From NCBI GenBank assembly GCA_947652615.1, contig CANTDX010000004.1:61658-125657 (forward strand): a DNA stretch of 64,000 bases. The letters are read 5' to 3'. Positions 54,826 to 61,769 of the stretch are shown in pieces. Source of the stretch: an uncultured Dorea sp. GTDB taxonomy: Bacteria; Bacillota; Clostridia; Lachnospirales; Lachnospiraceae. Below the pieces are notes generated by a model. It was not told the origin of the DNA. It worked only from the letters and a program-made list of their open reading frames with translations, and ran no database searches. Positions within the stretch are counted from its first letter, which is position 1. Each line of letters begins with the position of its first letter. The position numbers were made by a program, and so were the translations under genes.

Positions 54826-55558
54826 AACCTCTGGGTGTCACCATCCTTCCGTTCACCTTCTTCGTCTGACTGTTGCCGACGAATACGGTGGTAAACATAT
54901 CCGCCTCTGCCTCCTTTAACTCTTCCAGTGTACAGAGAGCATGGCTTTGTCCTTCCCGCCCGATATTACGGACCATACCGCAGACGGTATCTCCCGGCTT
55001 CTTTTGAAGCAGGATCTCACACGCCCTCTTAAGATGCCTTTTCCGCTTCCGGCTTGCGGGATTATAAATGCAGAGACAGAAGTCCGCTTCCGCCGCAGCA
55101 AGCAGCCTTCCCTCAATCTTCTCCCAGGGCGTCAGAAGGTCGCTTAAGCTGATCACCGCGAAATCATGCATAAGCGGCGCGCCTAACACCGCCGCTCCGC
55201 TAAGCGCCGCCGTAATTCCCGGAACGATCTCTACCTCCACATCCGGATAATCCTCGGCCATCTCGCAGAGCAATCCCGCCATGCCGTAGACTCCCGCATC
55301 CCCGCTGCACACCATCGCCGTATCTCTCCCGCCCCGGGCCTGCTCAAACGCGATCCTGCATCGCTCCACTTCCTGCGTCATGGGTGTCGTGATGAATTCC
55401 TTCTCTCTTAATTCCTGTGCCGGCAGCTCTTTTCGAACCAGCTCTGTATATACGGTATAGCCGATGATAACATCACAGGCAGCGATCACCGCCCTTGCTT
55501 CCTCCGTCATCTGGCCCGCATTCCCCGGTCCGATCCCCACTGCATAGATCTTGCCCAT
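54812..55558 (-). CDS. cbiH: Cobalt-factor III methyltransferase CbiH (C17)
   Basis: A 248-aa tetrapyrrole methylase: KIYAVGIGPGNAGQMTEEAR, VIIGYTVYTELVRK, MVCSGDAGVYGMAGLLCEMA, and VEIVPGITAALSGAAVLGAP then DFAVISLSDLLTPWEKIEGR (the CbiH-specific stretch) and IYNPASRKRKRHLKRA. Methylates C17 with ring contraction in the cobalt-early route. A GGGGGA lies before the ATG. 38-bp gap from cbiF. Confidence 0.95.
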   Translation of the reverse strand: MGKIYAVGIGPGNAGQMTEEARAVIAACDVIIGYTVYTELVRKELPAQELREKEFITTPMTQEVERCRIAFEQARGGRDTAMVCSGDAGVYGMAGLLCEMAEDYPDVEVEIVPGITAALSGAAVLGAPLMHDFAVISLSDLLTPWEKIEGRLLAAAEADFCLCIYNPASRKRKRHLKRACEILLQKKPGDTVCGMVRNIGREGQSHALCTLEELKEAEADMFTTVFVGNSQTKKVNGRMVTPRGYGRS

Positions 55559-55596
55559 CCAATCCCCCGTTTCTCATCTGATTTTTCGTCTGATCT

Positions 55597-56364
55597 CTAT
55601 CTGTCTTCTGACGTTCTTCCCTTCCTGAATTCCGTCGTAAATGCCGGATGATACAATTCCGACCGCTGGCCTGCTCCGTCAAGGAACCTTCCAACTATGA
55701 TCAGAGCCGTCTTCCTAATCCCTTCCCTCTCCGCCGTATCTGCCAGAGCCTCAACCGTGCACCGGCATATCCTTTCCTCCGGCCAGGTCGCCTTATACAC
55801 GATCGCGGCGGGCGTAGACGGCGGATATCCGCCTTCCATAAGCTCCCTCTGGAGCCTGGGGAGAAGCCCCGCGCTTAAGAATATAACCATCGTGGCCTGA
55901 TGCGCGGCAAAGCTTCGTACGGTCTCCCGCTCCGGAACCTTCGTTCTCCCTTCCGTCCGGGAGATGATCACAGACTGGGAGACACCCGGAAGGGTATACT
56001 CTGCCTTCAAGGCCGCCGCCGCTCCGCAGAAGGAGCTGACTCCCGGGCAGACCTCATAATCAATTCCCCGCCGGGAAAGCTCGTCCATCTGCTCCCTGAC
56101 CGCTCCGTAGATACTCGGATCCCCCGTATGGAGCCGTACGGTACATTTCCCCTCTTCCTCGGCGCAGGCCATCACCTCGATCACTTCCTCCAGGGTCATA
56201 TATGCGCTGTTATGGACCTCGCAGTCCTTCTTCCTGTCCTCAAGGAGCTGCGGGTTCACCAGCGACCCGGCATATACGATCACATCTGCCGCCTCTATAA
56301 GCTTCTTGCCGCGCAGGGTGATCAGATCCGCCGCCCCCGGCCCTGCTCCTACAAAATGAATCAT
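55597..56364 (-). CDS. cbiF: Cobalt-precorrin-4 C11-methyltransferase CbiF
   Basis: A 255-aa tetrapyrrole methylase: IHFVGAGPGAADLITLRGKK, VIVYAGSLVNPQLL, VRLHTGDPSIYGAVREQMDE, VCPGVSSFCGAAAALKAEYT and TLPGVSQSVIISRTEGRTKV. All are CbiF/CobM-type. The AGGAGGAAGG ribosome site overlaps the end of cbiD. The final residues run to 55597. Confidence 0.96.
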   Translation of the reverse strand: MIHFVGAGPGAADLITLRGKKLIEAADVIVYAGSLVNPQLLEDRKKDCEVHNSAYMTLEEVIEVMACAEEEGKCTVRLHTGDPSIYGAVREQMDELSRRGIDYEVCPGVSSFCGAAAALKAEYTLPGVSQSVIISRTEGRTKVPERETVRSFAAHQATMVIFLSAGLLPRLQRELMEGGYPPSTPAAIVYKATWPEERICRCTVEALADTAEREGIRKTALIIVGRFLDGAGQRSELYHPAFTTEFRKGRTSEDR

Positions 56365-57471
56365 CTATATCCTTCCTCCTAAAATCCCATATTCCGGGGA
56401 GAACATGACGGCGCCGATCTTAAGTGCTCCTCCTGCGCGCCGCTTCAGATGCTCCTCCATCTTCTCCATTACCGTCCCCATCACCGTCTCCAGGATCCCC
56501 GCCTTCTCAAGCAGGGACAGCGCCTCAGAGGTGGTAATGCACTCCATGATCCCACAGACCAGCTTCCGGTCCGCGCCTGCCATCGCCGCATGCGCTGCCA
56601 ACACCTCAAACCGGCAGTCCGCCTGATGGGAGTGGGTATTCATAACCCCGGCGGCAACCTTGATCAGTTTCCCGATATGTCCCACCAGACGAATCTCTTT
56701 CATTCCAAGCCTGACTGCCATATCGACCGCTTCACCGATATAATTGCTGCATTTTACAACCGCATCCCCCTGATATCCCAGGGTATCACGGAGGAAATCA
56801 CTGCCGTAATTCCCCGGGACCACATAGCAGGCATCGTAGCCGTTCGCCTTCAGCATCTTCATCTCTGCATAGACCGTATCGACCAGCGCCTTCTCGCTCA
56901 TAGGTTCTACGAGTCCTGTCGTTCCAAGGATCGAGAGTCCGCCCTCGATCCCAAGCCTTGGATTGAAGGTCCGCGGCGCAAGCCGCAAGCCTTCCGGTAT
57001 CGACACCGTAACGGTAAGCCCTCCGCTGTAACCGTAAGCAGCAGATACGCTCTCTACCGCCTCCCGGATCATCTGCCGCGGAACCCGGTTGATCGCCGGT
57101 TCCCCAACCTCCTGTTCCAGCCCCTTTCTCGTCACGATACCGATCCCTTCCCCGCCAAGGAGCTTCACGCCTTCTGCGTCCGTCTTCTCCACCCGTGCAT
57201 AGACATAGACCCCGTTGGTCACATCCGGGTCGTCTCCGCTGTCCTTCCGGATCGCACAGACAACGGCACCCGGGCTTCTTGTGATCCTCTCCACCTCCAG
57301 ATAGAGTGTGATCCCTCCGGGCGTGTCAAGCTTCACCTGCCGGACCACCTCTCCCCCAAGGAGCATCCGGCAAGCCGCCTTTGCCGCCCCCGCGGCACAG
57401 CTTCCCGTGGTGTAACCGGTCTTAAGCTTTCTCTGATTCTTCCAGATATATCTCTCGTTTTGATCTAACAT
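56365..57471 (-). CDS. cbiD: Cobalt-precorrin-5B C1-methyltransferase CbiD
   Basis: A 368-aa enzyme: KLKTGYTTGSCAAGAAKAAC near the start (the CbiD N-terminal signature), SGDDPDVTNGVYVYARVEKT, GGEGIGIVTRKGLEQEVGEP, GTTGLVEPMSEKALVDT and VVPGNYGSDFLRDTLGY, then KVAAGVMNTHSHQADCRFEV. It is the anaerobic-pathway methylase acting after CbiG; its presence with CbiK marks this as the cobalt-early route. ATG at 57471 has AGGAG upstream and overlaps the end of the ABC ATPase gene by seven bases. Confidence 0.96.
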   Translation of the reverse strand: MLDQNERYIWKNQRKLKTGYTTGSCAAGAAKAACRMLLGGEVVRQVKLDTPGGITLYLEVERITRSPGAVVCAIRKDSGDDPDVTNGVYVYARVEKTDAEGVKLLGGEGIGIVTRKGLEQEVGEPAINRVPRQMIREAVESVSAAYGYSGGLTVTVSIPEGLRLAPRTFNPRLGIEGGLSILGTTGLVEPMSEKALVDTVYAEMKMLKANGYDACYVVPGNYGSDFLRDTLGYQGDAVVKCSNYIGEAVDMAVRLGMKEIRLVGHIGKLIKVAAGVMNTHSHQADCRFEVLAAHAAMAGADRKLVCGIMECITTSEALSLLEKAGILETVMGTVMEKMEEHLKRRAGGALKIGAVMFSPEYGILGGRI

Positions 57472-58586
57472 AACTGCTCCTGTAATCCTGTGCATTCAAT
57501 CCCTGCTTCCCCCTTCACTTCCTCAAGAAGCTTCCGAAGGCGCGCATTCGCCGTTCCCCACGGGATCTCCGTATAATAGACCTTCTTACAGGAGAATGCC
57601 GCTTCCCGTGCTTCCTCATATACCTTAACCGAGATCTCCTGGAACGGTTTCTCACGGATCACCCGGCTTGCCAGATGCCTGGCAAGCTGGTAATCTATAT
57701 CATTTTCATACAGGATCCCCGCGATAAACGGCGTTCCCTCCTTCTGCAGGCGCCGGTAGACGGGAATCCCCCTGCCGCACGCGGAGATGACCATCGTCTC
57801 CGGCTCTCCGCCGGGGCGCGGCAATTCAATGCTTCCAAAGACAGGATCGAAGCTTCCCCTGTCCATGCCATAAAGCTCCCGTATAAAATCCTCCCGCAGG
57901 ATCTCCTCCGGCGTTCCGTAATCATAGATGCAGCCTGCCTTCACCGGGAGCACCTTATCCGAGATCTTTCCCGCAAGGTCGATCTCGTGCAGAGACATGA
58001 CGACGGTGATCCCCTGTCTCTTCGCCATCCTCCTTAAGATGTCAAGAAGCTCCAGCTTATACCTGATATCGAGAAATGAAGTCGGCTCGTCTAACACCAG
58101 GATCTCCGGCTCCTGGCAGATCGCCCGGGCAAGCAGAAGGCGCTGCTTCTGCCCGTCGCTTAAGGAAGTAAAGAGACATTTCCCAAGGCCGCCTGCGTTC
58201 ACAAGCTCCATGGCTTCTTCCACCTTCCGCTCGTCCTCCCGGCTAAGGATCCCAAGCCTTCCGGTATAAGGGTACCGTCCGGCCGCAACGATATCATGTC
58301 CCGTCATAAGCTCTGGTCTTACCCTGTCCGTCAGCACCACCGCCATCTTCCTTGACAATTCCTGATAAGTGAGCTCTGTAAGCTTCTTCCCCCCAACCGC
58401 GACCCTTCCGCCCAGAATCTCAAGCTGCCTGGTGATACTCTTAAGGATCGTCGATTTGCCGGCGCCGTTTGGCCCGACCAGGGTCAGGATCTCGCCCTTC
58501 TCAAGATCGATGCGGATATTCTCAAGCAGCGCTCTGCCATGATAACCGACCTTCAGATCCCTGGTCTTAAAATAATAATCCGCCAT
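57465..58586 (-). CDS. btuD: Corrinoid/iron-chelate ABC transporter ATPase (BtuD/FecE-type) with extra C-terminal domain
   Basis: A 373-aa protein. Residues 1-255 are the ATPase: LVGPNGAGKSTILKSITRQL, signature SLSDGQKQRLLLARAICQEP (the LSDGQ form), Walker B ILVLDEPTSFLDIRYKLE, and MSLHEIDLAGKISDKVL. Residues about 262-373 are an added domain (MVISACGRGIPVYRRLQKEG; IAGILYENDIDYQLARHLAS; KKVYYTEIPWGTANARLRKL) absent from normal BtuD. Start ATG 58586 after AAGGAG. Works with the permease at 58751-59791 and the substrate-binding protein at 59788-61374. Gene symbol given for the family role; the substrate is inferred from the operon. Confidence 0.9.
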   Translation of the reverse strand: MADYYFKTRDLKVGYHGRALLENIRIDLEKGEILTLVGPNGAGKSTILKSITRQLEILGGRVAVGGKKLTELTYQELSRKMAVVLTDRVRPELMTGHDIVAAGRYPYTGRLGILSREDERKVEEAMELVNAGGLGKCLFTSLSDGQKQRLLLARAICQEPEILVLDEPTSFLDIRYKLELLDILRRMAKRQGITVVMSLHEIDLAGKISDKVLPVKAGCIYDYGTPEEILREDFIRELYGMDRGSFDPVFGSIELPRPGGEPETMVISACGRGIPVYRRLQKEGTPFIAGILYENDIDYQLARHLASRVIREKPFQEISVKVYEEAREAAFSCKKVYYTEIPWGTANARLRKLLEEVKGEAGIECTGLQEQLC

Positions 58587-58613
58587 ATTATAGCTTCTCC
58601 TTTTCACGGTGTA

Positions 58614-58777
58614 CTAGTACATCATTGCATTAATCTTGAAGTAATAGTGCTCGATATTCGTGCCAGCTGTGCGTCTACTAACCGACGGTGTAGCGGGCTA
58701 CATCTAGGTTAGGAGGCGTGCAGATGGCACGGATAGCGAGTGATTATTACTCAAGAATTAATACAATGATGTACTAG
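58614..58777. repeat. 164-bp imperfect palindrome between btuC and btuD
   Basis: The outer arms CTAGTACATCATTG (58614-58627) and CAATGATGTACTAG (58764-58777) are perfect. Inner parts stay paired to the centre at 58695/58696, where GTAGCG/GGCTAC-like and CTAACC/GGTTAG pairs are seen; overall about three quarters matched, many of the rest G-T. The right end supplies the last codons and stop of btuC. Looks like a MITE or REP-type element, or a large mRNA hairpin. No open reading frame inside. Confidence 0.9.
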
Positions 58778-59791
58778 CATCCAGATCACCACCGGGGCGC
58801 CAAGCACAGACGTCACCGTACTGATACTAAGCTCCAGCGGGGCGAACGCCATCCGGGCAATCAGGTCGCTTAACATACAGAAGACCGCCCCTCCAAGGAA
58901 GGAAGCCGGAATCACGATCAGCGGCCTGGATGTGTGAAGTGTAAGCCTGACGATCTGCGGAACCGCGATCCCCACGAACGAGATGGGCCCGGCGAAGGCG
59001 GTCACACAGGCAGAGAATATACTGGAGAGCAGGATCAATACGACCCGGAATACCCGGATATTGACTCCCATGCTCCTGGCATACGCCTCTCCTAACTGAT
59101 ATGCCCCGATCGGCTTGGACATCAGGAATGCGGCGAGGAAGGCAAGGGCTATGATCACCCCGCAGACCCGCACATTGCCGAAACTCATCCCGGAGAAGCT
59201 CCCCTGGGACCAGCCATGGAGGTTCACGATGTCCGAATCCTCTGCAAATGTAATGACAAATTCCGTAACTGCCGAACAGATGTAGGAGATCATGATCCCG
59301 GCAACCAGGAGCGCGGACATATTGTGAAGCCTCCTTGAGACAAGAAGCACGAAACCCACCGATAGTAACGAACCCGCGAATGCCGCACCGATCATCGCCA
59401 GAGAGGACATACTTCCCACGCTTCCCAAAGAGAAGATCATCGTAAGCGCCACCACCATCTTCGCTCCCGAGGAGATCCCCAGGATAAACGGTCCCGCAAT
59501 GGGATTATGGAAGAATACCTGGAGCAGGAAGCCCGACAGCGACAATGCGCCTCCAAGGATCGCCGCCATCAGGATCCTTGGCATACGGATCTGCCAGATA
59601 ATATCATACTCCGTACCGTCCGTCTGCCCCGCAAACAGAATCCCCGCGATCTCCTTAAGCGATATCTTCACCGGCCCCGTGTTGATATTGATCACCGCCA
59701 TCAACAGAAGCGCCAGGATCATCACAGTGAAAACAAATGCATACCGGCCCCGCCTTCTCACATTCTCATAATGAAAGCTATATTCTGTCAT
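58751..59791 (-). CDS. btuC: Corrinoid/iron-chelate ABC transporter permease (BtuC/FecCD family)
   Basis: A 346-aa permease with about ten hydrophobic segments: RYAFVFTVMILALLLMAVIN; RMPRILMAAILGGALSLSGF (the FecCD RxPR signature), FHNPIAGPFILGISSGAKMV, GPISFVGIAVPQIVRLTLHT, and GAPVVIWML at the end. The final nine codons (LVHHCINS-stop) lie inside the 164-bp palindrome, so the original C-terminus was probably replaced. Start overlaps the end of btuF (ATGA). Confidence 0.92.
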   Translation of the reverse strand: MTEYSFHYENVRRRGRYAFVFTVMILALLLMAVININTGPVKISLKEIAGILFAGQTDGTEYDIIWQIRMPRILMAAILGGALSLSGFLLQVFFHNPIAGPFILGISSGAKMVVALTMIFSLGSVGSMSSLAMIGAAFAGSLLSVGFVLLVSRRLHNMSALLVAGIMISYICSAVTEFVITFAEDSDIVNLHGWSQGSFSGMSFGNVRVCGVIIALAFLAAFLMSKPIGAYQLGEAYARSMGVNIRVFRVVLILLSSIFSACVTAFAGPISFVGIAVPQIVRLTLHTSRPLIVIPASFLGGAVFCMLSDLIARMAFAPLELSISTVTSVLGAPVVIWMLVHHCINS

Positions 59792-61374
59792 TCTTCTACC
59801 CTGTATAGAAATGTCATCCCGCCCTCATCGCCGTCTGTCAGCATGATATGGATATCCGAGATCATCCTGGCCGCAATATCCGTCGCCTGATAGAAATCCT
59901 TATCCGTGCAGAAGACATTCCCCTCCTTCACAGCTCTTATATTCTTCAATATCTCATCCTTCGCGGTCAATTCTTCGACGGAGCGAAGCCTGTCGTCGAT
60001 GGATGCATTATAGATCAGATAATCCGCGTCTGCCGCCGCCGCGTAGAATTCCTCCATGGAGATAACCGCCGTGCTTCCGGACTCGTCCGCAAGGTTCTCG
60101 AACGGATACCGCCCGCCCGCGATCTCGATCATCTTCGTCATATAATCCGTCCCGGTCCTGACGACTGCCTGTCCGTTGGAATTCATATAGAAATACACCA
60201 CCGACTGTCCGGTATTCTCTATCCCGCGAAGCTCCTCTAAGATCTTCGCCTGCTCTTCAAAGAAGGCTTCCGCCTCTTCTTCCTTATCAAGCAGCACCCC
60301 GTAGACCCTGATCCATTCCGTCCGGCCCAGAGGATGGCCCTCGTTGCTGGAACAGTCGATCAATACCGGGATACCCATCCTCTCAAGCATCTCCGACACC
60401 TTGGGTACGTGATGGATCATCTGGGATTCCACCGCAAGACCGCATCCTTCCTCCGCCAGCATCTCATAATCCGGTTCGCTGTACTTCCCCGCATATCGGA
60501 TCCTGCCGGCTTCCATCGCTTCCTTCGCCCCATCCACATACCAGCCGTCCGCCTTAAGCGAACTGTAAGCTACCGCGTCAAGCCCGTCAAGCGCGGCGAA
60601 TAATGCCATCGTCGCAGTTCCCGCCACATAGATATGATCGAGAGGCTTCTTAAGGACCACCATCCCGTCCGGCAGCCCCTCCGGCGCTTCCTTCCCCTCC
60701 GGCACTGCCAGATAGGACAGGCTGTCCCTGACTTCGATCACCGTGAATCCGCCGCTGTAATGATAGATCCGGAAGCCTTCTGCATATTCCGGGATCACCT
60801 GAGACTCGCAAGTCAGGCCCCGGAGCTTGGGCACGCCTCTGAATCCTGCCGAAGCAGCCGGGTCTTTCCCGCTTTCCCCGGATGTTGCCTCTGCATGTTC
60901 CCCGGATGTTGCTTCTGCCTCCCTGGCCGTATCCATTCCGACTCCCGCTGTCGATTCCCCCAACGCGTTGTCGGCCCCGTCTGCACTCACGAAGACATCA
61001 TAGATGATCTCATGGGGCGACGACATCCTTGTGGTGCACCCAATGACCTGATTCTCCTCATTGAGCCGTACCGGTATCTCGAAGGTGGACGAATCCTCCG
61101 TATTCCTGCCCTGGAAGGCAGCGTCACCGACCTTCACATAGCTATAAGAACCGCTGTCAAACACCAGCGTCGCATAGGCCTGTCCATCCCGGACCTCAAC
61201 CTTCGGACAGGTGATCGACACCCTTCCGGTCCCGCCCGTGAAGTAGAACCGGCCCGGCGTATAGATCCCGTCCGCCGGTTCCCCCGTACCTCTTATCCCG
61301 GCTCCTAACACGCAAAATACAAGCAAAGCCGCCGCAAACAGCCCCGACAGTGCTCTCTTCCTCCATGTTCCCAC
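59788..61374 (-). CDS. btuF: Corrinoid/iron-chelate ABC transporter substrate-binding protein with N-terminal NEAT-like domain (BtuF-like)
   Basis: A 528-aa exported protein. Signal segment (LSGLFAAALLVFCVLGAGI); residues about 33-130 are the NEAT-like domain (ADGIYTPGRFYFTGGTGRVS; VEVRDGQAYATLVFDSGSYS; FEIPVRLNEENQVIGCTTRM; SSPHEIIYDVFVS); then a Ser/Glu/Ala-rich linker with twice EATSGE; and from about 190 a class III solute-binding domain (FTVIEVRDSLSYLAVPEGKE; GTATMALFAALDGLDAVAYS; YEMLAEEGCGLAVESQM; GIPVLIDCSSNEGHPLGRTE). A GTG start (61374) follows GGAGGAA. First gene of the cobalamin run. Substrate (B12, cobinamide or Fe-siderophore) is inferred. Confidence 0.88.
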   Translation of the reverse strand: MGTWRKRALSGLFAAALLVFCVLGAGIRGTGEPADGIYTPGRFYFTGGTGRVSITCPKVEVRDGQAYATLVFDSGSYSYVKVGDAAFQGRNTEDSSTFEIPVRLNEENQVIGCTTRMSSPHEIIYDVFVSADGADNALGESTAGVGMDTAREAEATSGEHAEATSGESGKDPAASAGFRGVPKLRGLTCESQVIPEYAEGFRIYHYSGGFTVIEVRDSLSYLAVPEGKEAPEGLPDGMVVLKKPLDHIYVAGTATMALFAALDGLDAVAYSSLKADGWYVDGAKEAMEAGRIRYAGKYSEPDYEMLAEEGCGLAVESQMIHHVPKVSEMLERMGIPVLIDCSSNEGHPLGRTEWIRVYGVLLDKEEEAEAFFEEQAKILEELRGIENTGQSVVYFYMNSNGQAVVRTGTDYMTKMIEIAGGRYPFENLADESGSTAVISMEEFYAAAADADYLIYNASIDDRLRSVEELTAKDEILKNIRAVKEGNVFCTDKDFYQATDIAARMISDIHIMLTDGDEGGMTFLYRVEE

Positions 61375-61430
61375 AGAACATTTCCTCCTCGTGTCTCGTA
61401 TTCAACTGCTATAACTCTACAACTGAAAAA

Positions 61431-61494
61431 TGTAACAAGAATCTGTTACATGCAGAAAATCTTGTAACCATTTAAAGCAAGCTGCCCTGTTACA
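61431..61494. promoter_or_regulatory. Cluster of TGTAACA/TGTTACA operator-like elements upstream of btuF
   Basis: TGTAACA (61431-61437) and TGTTACA (61444-61450) form a 20-bp palindrome with a six-base centre. Two more half-sites are at 61463-61469 (TGTAACC) and 61488-61494 (TGTTACA). They lie 60-120 bases before the GTG of btuF. A TTGTTA within the first palindrome with TTATAG 18 bases downstream is a weak promoter candidate overlapping it. Confidence 0.5.
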
Positions 61495-61543
61495 AAATTC
61501 GCTTCCACACTCAGTTATAATCCCGTAACCTAGTACTCCGGAC

Positions 61544-61559
61544 GAAGCACTAGCGCTTC
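61544..61559. repeat. 16-bp palindrome GAAGCACTAGCGCTTC
   Basis: Palindrome with one mismatched pair, just after the small Cys-rich frame; no T-run, so not a clear terminator. Confidence 0.5.
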
Positions 61560-61564
61560 CTGAT

Positions 61565-61696
61565 TCAGATTTCCAGGACCGCGCCGTCTAAAAGCGGGTG
61601 TTCTGACTTAAGCATCTCCGCGATATCCCGCCTTCCCATAAGACAATTCTTACAGTGACCTGAAAACCGGCACATAGATCTGTGACAATTCTCAAT
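61565..61696 (-). CDS. Possible small Cys-rich protein (43 aa)
   Basis: A short frame that may be a gene. The visible protein has four cysteines, NCHRSMC-RFSGHCKNC, with spacings suggesting a metal or Fe-S site, then LMGRRDIAEMLKSEHPLLDG. AGAGGAG lies nine bases before an ATT at 61696, a rare start. The frame stays open further upstream into the end of cbiGJ (to 61870). I could not match it to a family. Included because the 205 bases between cbiGJ and the btuF leader would otherwise be empty. Confidence 0.3.
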   Translation of the reverse strand: MENCHRSMCRFSGHCKNCLMGRRDIAEMLKSEHPLLDGAVLEI

Positions 61697-61769
61697 GGAA
61701 TACCGCTCCTCTAATACAGCAACGGGTATTGTGCAGGATTCCCACCTGCTTCCCCTGCCTGCCGGCCCC

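Noticed and set aside
56449..57468. Long plus-strand frame opposite cbiD (339 codons)
   Set aside because: Shadow of cbiD; the minus strand encodes a fully conserved enzyme there.
61196..61405. Small minus-strand frame starting at ATG 61405 in front of btuF
   Set aside because: Runs out of frame through the BtuF signal and NEAT-like domain; the GTG at 61374 has the better fit to a secreted protein.
61375..61560. Cobalamin riboswitch before btuF
   Set aside because: No B12-box-like sequence was seen on the minus strand in this leader, nor upstream of cbiGJ (63681-63830). Only the TGTAACA sites are visible.
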